Positions 1 through 11,449 of a stretch of DNA of 64,000 nucleotides are shown here, piece by piece (position 1 is the stretch's first letter; each line of letters begins with the position of its first letter). This stretch comes from Xiphophorus maculatus. Taxonomy: Eukaryota > Chordata > Actinopteri > Cyprinodontiformes > Poeciliidae. The stretch is from positions 26,819,850-26,883,849 of the forward strand of contig NC_036456.1 in the NCBI RefSeq assembly GCF_002775205.1. Direction: 5' to 3'. Under the pieces are notes generated by a model. That model made no database searches and was not told the origin of the DNA. It saw only the letters and a program-made list of their open reading frames with translations. The translations under genes were made by a program, and so were the position numbers.

Positions 1-1110
1 TTAAGGTGAATGATTTTCTCATTGTCAAGCTGTGTCAGAATTCAAGCAGCAGTTTTGTTCGCCAAGGTGAACAGGCCCTGCAGTGAAGCTAGCTTGATTT
101 ATTTTGTTCTTCTAAAGTCCGGTATGGACTCGGTATGGACTTTAACCCTTAGGAGTCCAGGTACATATGGTCGTTTTTGACCTATTTTGATTTGACCTTA
201 ATAGAAACCATTATATTATATATAATATTGTCTTATGTGGCATCATTTATTTTCACTGTGAAAATGTCAAATATTCACAAGAAATGATTTTTATCATTTA
301 GAATTACAATATATACTGTAAATTTCATAAACGGATGTAAAAATATTGCAAACAACACAGCTTTACAATATTATTAGCATGAAAATTAAGGCAATTCCTC
401 ATTCGTTTCTATGCAATTTTTGAAAAAATATCATAGGTCAAAACGAGATGACAAAAAATGTGTAATTCTTTGGGGGAACAAGGTAAAAAAATAGACTATA
501 GAAAAAACCTTGGCTCCCAGAGTTAGCCGTGGCTGTAAGCTGTTTACTACTAGTTGCTGGGGGAGCGGCTCCACCTAACCCCGTAGTGATCGCAGCACCA
601 CCATCCTGATTGGATCTGTGAGTAGCTGCCTCTCAGACTGCCAGGATCTCATCGTACTCTCAGTCTCTGATACTCTTTGTCAGTTACCAATAAGAATGAT
701 CGATCCGCGATCGTCACCATGACAATCCTCATTGCGCCCAGACTTCGGCTGCGGGTTTCCCCTCTTCGTCTCCCGGCTCAAAACAGATGAACATGCTGCG
801 TGTTCATTCTTCACATAATCCTTTTTATACAGAACAGAAACCACTAAACAAGTTACGAAGTGGATGCCACCGATCGCCCCGATATAAAAACTTTGCATCC
901 ATTCCGTGATCTCACTGCTTTTACCGTATCTTGAGCAACTTTACTTCGTTTCTTAGCAACAAAATACAGCCCATAATTATTTGTTGAAGATGTGAGATTT
1001 CCAATAACAAAGAAATAAAATGTTGCGTTTATTTTTTTTTACGTTCGGAAACTCATTTCCTGTCACATTCTCAGAAAATATACGTAAACGCGTCCATAGA
1101 CCTCAGAGTT
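1..1110. repeat. Duplicated cmas intron-1 block, copy 1 (exon 1 missing)
   Basis: This sequence recurs at 34644-35170 and at 45867-46650 plus 48869-48968. In the third copy it lies directly inside intron 1 of a cmas exon 1. Here the match stops at about 1110, close to where the splice donor and exon 1 would begin, so the copy carries intron sequence without the exon. Positions 142-145 are a TTAA followed by CCCTTAGGAGTCCAGG, which resembles a piggyBac-type end, but no matching opposite end was found. A minus-strand open frame at 680-898 (72 codons) has one hydrophobic stretch. Its distal third is shared with the copy at 46.6 kb and I do not recognise it. Confidence 0.75.
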
Positions 1111-3799
1111 TAAACCTACACTGTTAGCCTTTGCTGTATTTTTTACAGTTAAATACCACAAAATGCCCAGTAAAACTACCATAACACATCTTTACAACTA
1201 GTTACTGTAATTTGCATTGCATTATGGGTATAGTACATAGTATTACAGTAACTTACTGTATGTTTTGAATTTGCAGTAATTACTGTTTACACATTACGGT
1301 AGTGGTTCTGTACTTATAATATAAGAATTATATTTGATTTCCAACGGTCATCATAGCTGCTTCATCGTGGTTCCCTGTTTCTGTATTTTTACTCCTTTAG
1401 TGGTTAACATATTTTTAAGGCAGAAAGAGAGAATGTACTTTTGTTTTTTTCACATCCTAGCTAACATTAACATGCAGTTTATCTAGCTACGTCATCAAGC
1501 GTTGCTTCGCTTCCAACCAGCTTTTTCTCTCCAAGTGCAGCTCTGTCGCCGTGCTGTGGGCTCACACTGCTTCAGCTCTTCAGGACAGGTAAAAAAACAC
1601 TTCTTAGAAAACTGTTTGAAGCCAAAACCTAGTCTGGAAATGTACATTTTAGATGGAGTTAATGTAGCTTATAGCATCATGCTATCATGCTATAACTTAG
1701 CATGATAGCATGAGCTGGTTTGTGCTGGTTAGCCTGGTAAAATATCGTTACCTTTACGTTACTAACTCTGGTGTATTATATAACTGGCATATTGCAACGT
1801 TATAAGTTACGTGTCTGTAAATGAGGTGGAAGAAAGGAAAATATGATGGTGTTATTCTTTGAGCTGGTTCGGAATTAACATTAGCTAAGGTGCTAATTTT
1901 ACCGTTGAAGGCTTTAGCTTGACTTTTGCCGCTTAATCTTCCTCGGGCGGCTTTGGGTTGAGATGAGCTCAGTGCTGAGTGTCTGTTAGCATTGTTGTTA
2001 CATCCTTTGTCGAACAATATAAGCTTAACTGATAATTGATCCCCCCCTTTTTTCTTTTTTTTGCATCTAACGACTGTTCATTTGTTTAAACCATGATCTT
2101 GCAAATGTTAAAAGTGCAGATTAGCTACGTAGGTCAGCAAGGATGAATTCTAACGTTTTTTCTTTCTATTCTTCAATTACTTTTTTTTTTTTAACTCCCA
2201 AGCTCTTTCCCTCCAAGTGGCTGTGCAGTTCTGTCCTGCTGACTGCTAACATAGCTTCAGCTCTTCAAAAGACAAGACAACAGGTAAAAAGACAGCTCTT
2301 CAAACATATTTGATTTGAAAATGTAGATAACTTCCTGACCATCTCATGACCTCCCACATTGTCTGTCTTATTCTTTACAGTTCAGCTTCCACAAGATGGA
2401 TCCCACTGATTTTGTTTGACGAATGGAATAAAAGTTCTTCTGATGTAGGAAATGCATCTAACAATATTTATTGATATGAATGCTTACCATACGGTACATT
2501 ATCACACTTGCACCGTTATTGTGATGTATTGTGTAACAGTGCACATTTAAGCTACTGCTAACTGCTTTCTGACAATGCAGCCTCTGCTGGTTTTTGACTG
2601 TTCACCATTTCAATGATATACGTGTTCATGTTGGTGCTAACCTTATGTGGTACATAAAATTTGTAGTGCCCTTTTTTTTTTTTTAGTTCTTTTGTTGTAC
2701 AGTGTGCAACAAATACAAAAAGTTATGTAAAGATTGTTATTGGATCCAGATGCATTCAAGTGTCCATATTGAATGAAATACAGTTCATATTCAAATGAAG
2801 TTAAGTATATTCTATATTTTTTTATAAGTCAGTCTTTTAATAGTTTATGGCTGGCACTTGATGCACCCTCCAGGACAAAAAATACAAAGTTTTTGTAAGC
2901 CTTAAGTTTTCCCTTCAGGTAAGGTCAGTGCTGAAAATGAGAAAAATGTCATTTTTTGGCCAACATGAAGAAAAAAAGCTGTTACGATTACTCTACTTCA
3001 CAAACTATAGTTGCACACAACTGGTCATTAAGCAAAAGAAAAAAAGAATTGGGAGGGAAATGCAGCTTATTTGGCATCTGAAGAGGGAGACCTGTTTTGT
3101 AAACCTGGTGTTGAACTTGCATGCCTTTCCTATATTAGTTAAATTTAGTCTAAATTGCTATCGCTATGGCTTCTGTCCCCCCTTGAACAGAGGAGTCTAG
3201 GTAGCCTGCTACAGTCAACATTAGGCCTAAGCTAAATACACCACGTGTGGAACTGAAACAATGCCAAACAAAGTTCATTTATACAGGTAACGTTATGCTC
3301 AAGATTTCACAATAGTGACCAAGCTATAGTTACAGACACAGGAGGATTATAACCATTTCATAAGACGTTACCTCGATGTGTTTCTTCAAGTTGGATGGGG
3401 AGTTTTTGTAAGATAGAATTTCCACATCTTCGGGCAGGAATAACATAAACTGCATGCGGTACGACGAATGTTTAACACCCACGAAAGAGTGTATTGTGTT
3501 TAAATAAGGCCAGGGGCTCTCATCACCAGCTGGTGGTTCCCCTGGAGCCGTGTCGAGTAGTGCCAGTCGTTGTGGTTTCCGTCTCCTCCTCCATGTGACT
3601 TCTGCTGATTGCGAGACTTGCTTTGTGTTTAATGGGAGAAGGGAAACAGGTGTATCCTATTGATGGTGATGAACAAACCCAGGCAAGCAGGCTGTTGCAG
3701 TAAATCAGTAGGTGGGGTCGAAACACTTGCGTTTCTCTCTCTCGCTTTTTTTGTAACAAGTAACTAAACCACACATTGAAAATGTATCGGAGTGAAAGT
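1111..3799. other. No recognised gene; AT-rich non-coding sequence
   Basis: I see no convincing coding exon. Positions about 1502-1592 and 2200-2292 are diverged copies of one another (a CTCCAAGTG core and a CTTCAGCTCTTCA core, each followed by a possible GTAAAAA donor), suggesting a small local duplication. A stretch near 1195-1300 contains short inverted ACAGTAA/TTACTGT motifs of the kind found in fish miniature transposons. Short open frames here have no recognisable domains. Confidence 0.5.
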
Positions 3800-3938
3800 A
3801 TGCAATTAAGTTCGGAAATATAGTGAAGTAAAAGTGAAAGTCATCAAACATTTTCATACTCGAGGAAAGTATGAAGTACTCCAAAATATACTTAAGTAAA
3901 GTAGTGAAGTGTTTTTACTTCGTTACTATACAACACTG
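3800..3938. mobile_element. hAT-like transposon terminus (one end only)
   Basis: The end reads ...CGTTACTATACAACACTG, the inverse of the CAGTGTTGTATAGTAACG terminus common in fish non-autonomous hAT elements. It is preceded by the usual subterminal run of 'acttcactac' and 'acttaagta' words. No opposite terminus was found upstream, so only one end remains. It lies about 30 bp from the start of duplicated block A and may mark a rearrangement boundary. Confidence 0.45.
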
Positions 3939-5687
3939 AGTGCAGCGATATATTACAGCACTACTGCACTACTGAGCTATTTCTATATTGTGAAATCTAA
4001 AGAATTTAACAAGTCATAATTAAGCTTAAGATTTCTTAAGTTACAATTGTGTGAGCTTTCAAATTGTAAATCATGCTATTTAAGATTTAAGGTCTTGCTT
4101 AGATACATCAAAATGTAACAGAAGATATATTGAATTGTTATTTTTACAAGTCAGAATGGAAATGGAAATATCCTAAATTACTATTCAGAATAGTCAAAAT
4201 GTAGTTATTTTTAGATATCTATGTACAGTTAAGCGGACAAAACCGATTATATATTAAAACGACCTGCCATAGGATTTCTTACCTGGAGAATACACCTGTC
4301 TCGTTGCGTTGTTAAAAAAAACAGACAGGAAAGTTTCACTTTCACCTGTTTCTGTTGCGCAGATTATTTTCTATCAGCCTCCAACGGAAGGTAAGATAAT
4401 CCTGTCGTTGCGGACGCAGCTGTGTAAATAATGATTAATCTATCAATAGGATTCCTCTTTATGATTTATTCCATGTTACAGGACCAGCAGCAGCTGATCA
4501 GTTCAGAGGAAGGAGGAGAACGGCTCAAGAAGCCTCGTTAATTTTCAACCTTTTGTTTTATCCACCTAGAATCTGCAGATAGAGAAGCTGCTCCATCCCA
4601 GGTGAGGCTCAGCTCACTGCTGCCTCACCTGCATTTTAACGGGAAAATGCAAAAATTCTGCGATTTTGAAGAAATAAATAATCAGAATTGGTTAAGCTAA
4701 ATGAAAAATAGGTACTTTATAGTAGAAACCACAGGATGAAAATAACAATATAAATTATTTTATCACTATATATTATTTTTAAATGATGACAGGTGGTGCT
4801 CTGCCTCTATACACACACACACTGCACTTGTGTGGAAGGTTACATCTTGATATTAAGCAGCTTGTAGTTTAATTTGCCATAACTAATGACTGCCGCCTTT
4901 TGTGCAAACATCCTTCTGTTCTCTAGCACCTCTTGTAAAATCTAGTTGGGCACAAAAAGTATGAAAACCACACATCTATTCTCATTTAATCTTTTATTGA
5001 TAATCAGTTTATTGCTCTGAACAGTTACTCCATGACAAACATTTAATTTTCCTGTCAGTGCTATAATAGTGATATAGATGAATAAATATAGTATTTATTC
5101 ATATATTATTACAGTAATATTAGAGCAGACAGAAATCAACAACTGCAATTTGGTACAAAACCATGTTATGTCCAGGGCATGTGGGTGAACAAATCAGATT
5201 GATCATCAGGACAGAGTAAAAGCAGCAAAGCGCCAGAAACATAATCAGTGCTATCTGTAAGAGTTTATGAGCCGAATGTACAACAAACACAATGAAATGT
5301 TATGAATTAGTGGAAGAACTTCAGAAATCTGTCTTTTTATTCAGTAATCTATAGCTTGATTCTCATTATTTTAAAGTGTAATCTCACCATATTGCCTCTG
5401 GATGTTTTATGAAAACCAGCCACCAGATTTAGAACAACAATCTAACGAGTAAACTGAACTAAGACGTGCAGAAACAAGAAAAATGTGGCTTTTAGTGTCA
5501 ACAACCAACAGGAACGGCTGCTGTGGAGAAAATCCGAGGTAAACCCAAGCTATTCTAATTTTTAAACAAGTACTGACGTTGTTTCTTGGCGTCTTTTGCC
5601 TTCATGATCCGTTCCGATGCCGTGGCAAACACCATCCCAAGCGCTTCACACTGCGACCAGGGCCGCAGCCTGCTTCCGGATCCCGTC

Positions 5688-5875
5688 CTACTGCTTCTGG
5701 AGCCCGGCCTGCTGCTTCTGGAGCAGGACGTGTTCAGCAAACTCCCACACAGCGCCCGCCCTGCCGCCATGCTTGCAGGCAAACTTGCCGGCCCTGATGG
5801 CTTCGGGCTGGGCGTCTGTCGACGCCGCTCTCAGACCCGCCAGCCGCAGACATCTGGCAGACGCTGCTTCACAGC
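5688..5875 (-). pseudogene. cmas: cmas terminal exon, orphan copy A
   Basis: On the minus strand, a CCTCCCAG acceptor is followed at 5875 by an open frame to a TAG at 5688-5690. The product matches the C-terminal end of vertebrate CMP-sialic acid synthetase (GCEAASARCLRLAGL..., GAVWEFAEHVLLQKQQ). Relative to copy B, the conserved GLSAAPADA segment has become GLRAASTDA, and the tail ends earlier at a stop after LQKQ. No exon 6 or 7 lies upstream, because NLR sequence occupies that position. The exon is intact but orphaned and probably untranslated. Confidence 0.8.
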
Positions 5876-6159
5876 CTGGGAGGAAAAACTCAGGTAAATA
5901 TTTACTTTACTGCTCCACCAACAGGACGGCCATTAGGAGGCTAGCTCACTTCACAGATGATTGTTAGTAGAGGGTGAGCATAAAAACCTTAGTTTGTGTC
6001 TTATTTTGTTAATTTTAGCCAATTATAATAACCACTTTTTGATAGAAAAGATTGAACTTTTAACCCCAGGAAAAAAGCAAAAGATATTACACTCACCCTC
6101 TATGAAAATATCATGTTAAAGCAGGTTAAAAAGTTAACAGTTTTTAACTGGAAAGGAAT

Positions 6160-6290
6160 ATATATATATTCCTTTATTTAACCAGGTAAACCCCGTTGAG
6201 ATCTAGATCTCATTTTCAAGAGGGACCTGGGCAAAAAAAATTTGCAATACATAGCAACCTGGTTACAAGATAAAAATAAAATGAAATAGT
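6160..6290. mobile_element. Short interspersed element (TTTATTTAACCAGG type)
   Basis: Present in block A but absent from the same place in block B (around 14090) and block C (around 56780), so it inserted after the duplications. The core TTTAACCAGGTAAACCCCGT, followed by TTGAGATCTAGATCTCATTT and an AAGAGGGACCTGG end, recurs at 10953-11025 at a different site. Related, more diverged sequence lies at about 34215 and 45535. It has no coding capacity and I cannot assign its superfamily. Confidence 0.55.
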
Positions 6291-6570
6291 TTTCTATCCT
6301 CTATTTTTTCCCAGTTATTCAGACCTGAAAAATATTTCAATTAAACATTTTTCCAGATTGCTGAGACATAAGAAATTACTTTTAACCAGTAAAATATTTA
6401 TTTATTGCAGAAAATAATCTGTGCTTAACTAAATAAATTACTCCACATTAATACTCAAAAAACAACAATATCACTTTTCCCACATTAGAAGCTAAATGTT
6501 AAGCTCTCTTGTGCTTCACATTGAGATTATAGGTGAGTGTTCCAACAATGTTGTGTGTTTGTGTCTGCAG

Positions 6571-6744
6571 GCTTTCCGGCTGCCTGATCACAGACGAAGG
6601 ATGTGCTGCTCTGGCCTCAGCTCTGACTATGAACCCGTCTCACCTGAAGGAGCTGGACCTGAGTTTCAATTATCCTAGAGAGGCAGGAATGGAGAGTCTA
6701 GCAGCTATACTGAAGAATCCAAGCTTCAGGCTGGAGTCTCTCAA
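6571..6744 (+). CDS. NLR-type receptor: leucine-rich repeat exon (partial gene)
   Basis: Bounded by a TGTCTGCAG acceptor and a GTAAGG donor, the exon is 174 bp, the usual size of LRR exons in the expanded fish NLR (NLR-C) family. The frame enters with one base completing a codon and reads LSGCLITDEGCAALASAL, then LKELDLSFNYPREAGME and a LESL end, typical ribonuclease-inhibitor-like LRR units. It splices in phase to the exon at 7494. No FISNA or NACHT exon is present upstream because cmas duplication sequence lies there, so the gene is truncated at its 5' side within this window. Confidence 0.85.
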
Positions 6745-7493
6745 GTAAGGAAATATTTTCTGCAGCCACATAGTGATACTCAGGATAATGTACTCAGGAT
6801 TATTGAGGAACAATAATCCTTGGGGAGGGGGGAGGAGATCTGGATAAATCAATGTGAATATAAGTGTAGGTAGGTAAACCCAGATCCCTCAACTAGCCTC
6901 AGACCAAGAAATGCTGGTTTATATCAGTAAGGACTTATGCTGCATCAAGGGAAATCAAGCTGAGATACAGAAATAATTAATTGCTCAGACCAGTGCAAAC
7001 AATGTTGAACAGTGGCAATTTTAAGTTCATGTCCCTTCAACTTCAACAAACACAGCATGGTGCATAATCGCAAAGTGGAAAGATATGTTTTTATTTATCA
7101 ATCATAACTGATATGACTTAAAAATACAAATCTCAACACTCCCAATTAGCTCTAGTCTATTCTAACACATGAATATGTTTGATCTAAATTTATGTATTTA
7201 TTGTTAACAAATGTTATTCTATTGTTGGAATTTGGACTTTGTTCCCAGTCTATTTTATTTATGCATCGTATGGGGCAAAATGAGAGTAATAACACAAAAA
7301 TGGAGGAGGGGCAAATAAACTGTCAACTCTGAACAAAACTAGTAGCACCAGGAAAATATTATACATAGTGACAGAACCGCAGCCACAGAGGGACTGAAGA
7401 TTTCTTAGAAAAACTCAATGAGGTCTAAATTGGGGTGTCCATATTTGCATCTTGATAAATACTCATATCATCAAAACACCTCCTTTCTTACAG

Positions 7494-7540
7494 CATGGAG
7501 CCTGGAGGAGAAAGATGGATGACACCAGGTCTGAGGAAGT
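7494..7540 (+). CDS. NLR-type receptor: short linker exon after the LRRs
   Basis: A 47-bp exon between a CTTACAG acceptor and a GTAAGT donor. It encodes MEPGGERWMTPGLRK with a split codon at each end, the standard linker of the form 'H/PGGExxxxPGLRKY' that joins the last LRR to the PRY-SPRY domain in fish NLR proteins. The phases match both neighbouring exons exactly. Confidence 0.8.
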
Positions 7541-7655
7541 GTAAGTGCATTTTTGATTCATAGCAGATTGTCTCATTTATGGATGTTTATCTTTGTGACA
7601 GTGAATTCAGAAAATTATACATCAGTAACTGCATTGTGTTTGTTCTGTCCTTCAG

Positions 7656-8200
7656 ATTCCTGTCCACCAACAGTCGACCTAAACACTGTAAGCAGTTTTC
7701 TCAGACTGTCAGACAAAAACAGGAAGGTGACATTTGTGGAGAACGGGGAGCAGCCGTATCCTGATCATCCAGACAGATTTGACCTCAATCAGCTGCTGTG
7801 TACTGATGGTCTGACTGGTCGCAGTTACTGGGAGGTTGAGTGGGGTGGGAAAGTCTATGTATCACTGAGTTACAGGGGAATCAATAGAAAAGGAGTCAAT
7901 AACGATTCCTGGTTTGGATTGAATGATAACTCCTGGGGCCTAGTCTGCTCTGATGATGGTTACACTGTTTGGCACAATGGAAAAAAAGCTTTCATCCCCG
8001 TCTCTTCCTACTCCTCGTCTCCCTCTGGCAGAGTAGCGGTGTATGTGGACTGTCCTGCTGGGACTCTGTCCTTCTACAGAGTCTCTTCAGATACACTGAT
8101 CCACATCTACACTGCCAACACCAAATTCACTGAACCTCTTTATCCTGGATTTGGATTTGAGAACAAGACAGGTTCTTGGATGACTTTGTGTTCACTTTAA
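7656..8200 (+). CDS. NLR-type receptor: PRY-SPRY (B30.2) terminal exon
   Basis: After a GTCCTTCAG acceptor the exon reads to a TAA at 8198-8200 (545 bp). Joined in phase to the linker exon it begins YSCPPTVDLNTVSSFLRLSD, the PRY segment (FLRLSDKNRKVTFVENGEQ, YPDHPDRFD). SPRY landmarks follow in order: GRSYWEVEW, SWGLVCSDDGYTVWHNGK, GRVAVYVDCPAGTLSFYRV, LYPGFGF. B30.2 domains close fish NLR-C and TRIM proteins and are thought to bind ligands. The frame is intact. With its NACHT part absent it is either a 3' gene fragment or the end of a receptor disrupted by the cmas duplication. TRIM membership is less likely because of the preceding LRR exon. Confidence 0.88.
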
Positions 8201-8267
8201 GCTCCCAAGTTGTAGTTATTGTCATCATTCATCTTGACTAAACTATCACAATAAATATAACATATTT

Positions 8268-8370
8268 TTCCAGTGTCTTCAGACACACTGATCCACATCT
8301 ACACCTTCAACACCAAATTCACTAAAACACTTTATCCTGGATTTTCGTGCAGGAATCGTTGTAGGGGGTC
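8268..8370 (+). pseudogene. Tandem duplicate of the B30.2 tail
   Basis: About 75 bp after the NLR stop codon, the sequence repeats the last part of the SPRY exon: VSSDTLIHIYTFNTKFTKTL, then LYPGF, then divergence. It closely parallels 8079-8156 and is non-coding as it stands, so it looks like the remains of a second B30.2 exon or of an unequal exchange in an NLR array. Confidence 0.7.
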
Positions 8371-10469
8371 TTGGTTCTTGTTTTAGTGTAATCTTTTCTA
8401 AGTCAGAGGAAATCTAACTTTACATGTGTTTCATCTAATATATGGTTTTAGACTAACATTCTTTGTAAAAATTTGTTCAAACAGCTTAAATAATCATAAA
8501 GTGCTTCACAATAGATACTACAGTCTGCAGGAACTCCAGCACCACCCTGTTGCATTGTCAATGCGCTCAAGTCTGTCCTGAACCTGTCCACTAGATGGTG
8601 CATTTAGCAAATTTTCCAAATCACCTTCATTTCAGTTCAGCACAAGCCCAGCAGCAAGCCTTAAAGGTTTTGCTAAAATCTGACTTTCCAGACTGGTGGT
8701 CATTGTCACTTCCTATTTTGCGGCTCAGGATTGGAGAGGACTTCCTGTAGGGTTCAGAACATGTCTTGTGTTTTTGTCAAGATTTAGAGGATATAGTTTC
8801 AATCTTATGTTGGAGGAGCCATCCAATAATCTTCTTTTTTTTCTGAGTGGGCGGGGCTTGATGTCATTAAACTACCACACCAATATGTGAAGCAGAACCC
8901 CCTGATAATGCACAAAAAATCTGGTGCAGATCAGATGATGTATCATGGAGATATAACTGTTGGAATAATTTAGGGGGCGCCCTGGAGTCAAATTTCAATA
9001 TAACCTTTTGACCTCTAAAGAGGTTAACAAAAGTCATTTTTTTGGTACAAATTGGATGATGCATGTGTGATTTAGAGCCAACTGTATGTAAACTTCAAGG
9101 GATTAGAATTCGTCATTCTATCACAGCAACATGCTGCAGCCACCAGCCGTTGCTGAGAGAAGGATTCAGCATCATGTTGTTCTGTCATTGGACTCGGGTC
9201 TAAATTAGTATGAATCAAACAGCAAAATTATGACCACCAGCAGGAAAACAGGTGATCTCCTGTTCAAAGGGGCGGGGCTAAGGTGATGTCACATATTGGC
9301 CATGTGAATGTGATCATGGTCTGTTATGACACATAGAAAGTCTGAAGCAGCTGTGAGTTTGTGTGTAGAAGTGATTCCATCTTGACATTTAAGTTTCTTA
9401 AGAATTTCACAGACTGTTGCATAATGGAATTACTTAATGTAACTTGTATTATATACTGAAGTCTTTTTATAACTGGGTGGTCCTAAGAGTGACAGACATA
9501 CTGTATGCCTACAATCCTTTTGCCACAAAACTGAATTTAATATTTAAAAACTTTTATCATGTCTTTTACTGTAACTTTACTAAATAACAAAATATTGCAA
9601 TCAAAAATTGAATATGTGTCACCTATCCCTCCTTCTATGTACTGGATGTAGTTTTTGTATTTGCTCACTTGATTACATTTTGGCATACTATCAATAATAA
9701 AGACAAAGACATTGATGTCACTAGGTTTGTTGTTTTTCTTTTGTTCTTAGGCTTAGTCCCACTTATGTCAATGAAAAAAGGTAATTTCACATACTGCAAA
9801 TTACATACTTACCTCTTAACACCACAGGTTGTCACTTATTAGGATAGACTTTTTGCTTACTGCAAAGAACTAATCAAAGAAAAGAAAAGATTGCCGCAGT
9901 GTTTCTTTTGATCATGTCCTAATATATACGTGCGGTGAGGTTCATAGCTGGTGAGGTACTGACTTAATCATAATCAGATTTACAAATATAGACCCCCTAC
10001 ATGGCATCTTTTACATGCCATCTATGTAAAGTATATTATTAATGTAGATATTATTAATTTCGTGCTGTGCTCCACAGCAAAGGGAAAAACCGTTAAAGTA
10101 CAACTCAAAACCACTTTTTTCTCGCTCTCTGTATCAGCGCAGCTACGGGCAGACTCGTTGCCATAGCAACTGACAACGCCACAAAAAACCAAAACAAAAC
10201 AACAAAAACACTCCGATATTTCCCACACAAAGAGCAGAACATTCAGTCTGTTGCAGTAGTTTGGTTTTAGGCTTAATGTTTATTTTGCGATTATTAATAA
10301 ATGATTGATGTGGTAAGAGGAGAAAACTATAAATATATCGTTGAATTTGACTATACTGTATGACTAGCTCCATGACTAGCTCGCTGTTACTGTCTCTTAC
10401 TCTGCGGTTGTGGAGTCACAATGTCTGGGATCATGAGCGCCCCCTGCCCTGAGGTAAGAGAACTGCCTG
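8371..10469. other. Non-coding spacer with a segment inverted elsewhere
   Basis: No coding exon was recognised. Positions about 9342-10060 are the reverse complement of about 50012-50513, with matches such as AAGCAGCTGTGAG against CTCACAGCTGCTT and shared TACATGCCAT words, allowing for indels. Positions about 10085-10330 also share order and words with 29660-29850. A palindromic X-box-like motif GTTGCCATAGCAAC is at 10157-10170. Confidence 0.5.
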
Positions 10470-10952
10470 CCTCACCTCGAATCTGCAGTTAGCGAGAGGT
10501 TGCGCAATCCCAGGTGAGGCTCAGCTTCCTGCTGCCTCACCAGCTTCGCTTCCGGTCATTTTAATGGGAAAATACGAAAAATTCAGCGATTTTGAAGAAA
10601 AAAATAATCAGAATTGGTTAAGCTAAATGAAAAATAAGTACTTTACAGTACAAACCACAGAGTGAAAATAGCAATTTAAATTATTTTATCATTATATATT
10701 ATTTTTCCATGATGAAAGGTGAGGCTCTGCCTCTCTATATACACACACACCTGTCCCACACTGCCCTCGTGTGGAAGGTTATATCTTAATATTAAGCAAC
10801 TTGTAATTTTTATTTGCCATAACTAAGAAATGCCACCTTTTATGCAAACATCCCTCTGTTCTCTAGCACCTCTTGTAAAATCTAGTTAAGACATAAAAAG
10901 TATGAAAACCACACATCTATTCTCATTTCCTCCTTTATTGATAATACCTTAA

Positions 10953-11025
10953 TATATCCCGTTATTTAATCAGGTACACCCTGTTGAGATCTAGATCTCA
11001 TTTTCAAGAGGGACCTGAGCATTAT
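10953..11025. mobile_element. Short interspersed element, second copy
   Basis: Same core as at 6171-6232 (GTTGAGATCTAGATCTCATT, AAGAGGGACCTGAG), inserted in block B between sequences that are contiguous in block A at about 4990. It is an independent insertion of the same family. Confidence 0.5.
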
Positions 11026-11449
11026 TAATGATTGGAAACAAATGTTTTTTCCCCTTTATTGAATCAAATCTAACAGAAAATCAGTTTATACAGGTACTCC
11101 ATGATAACATTTAATTTTCCTGACATTAGTACTATAATAGTGATAAAGATCAATAAACACAGCACATTTAAGCTATTACAGTGATTTTAGAGCAGACAGA
11201 AATCAACAACTGCAATTTGGTACAAAACCATATTATGTGCAGGACATCAGTGTTAAATCAGACAGATCATCAGAGCAGAGTTAAAGCAGCAAAGGGAACC
11301 CAAACATAATCAGTGCTATCTGTAAGAGTTTATGAGCCGAATGTACAACAAACACAATGAAATGATATGAAATAGTGGAAGAACTTCAGATCGAATACGT
11401 TCCTGTGAAAACCAGCAAAAAGATTTATTCAAGTGTCTTTGCTCTTAGC

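Larger units (their letters stand above)
3967..6511. repeat. Segmental duplication block A (cmas 3' region)
   Basis: Near-colinear with 51845-57030 (block C, after subtracting two hAT insertions) and, from about 4565, with 10470-14330 (block B, after subtracting the fold-back hAT). It contains cmas exon 8 and its downstream flank on the minus strand. The match to block C ends sharply inside the shared word CTCTCTTG at about 6511, after which NLR gene sequence begins. Confidence 0.85.

Noticed and set aside
142..165. piggyBac element starting at TTAA
   Set aside because: The TTAA-CCCTTAGGAGTCC end is suggestive, but no matching opposite end, duplicated TTAA or transposase was found.
5579..5967. 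Plus-strand open frames of 72-116 codons
   Set aside because: They are antisense to cmas exon 8 and recur antisense to the other exon 8 copies.
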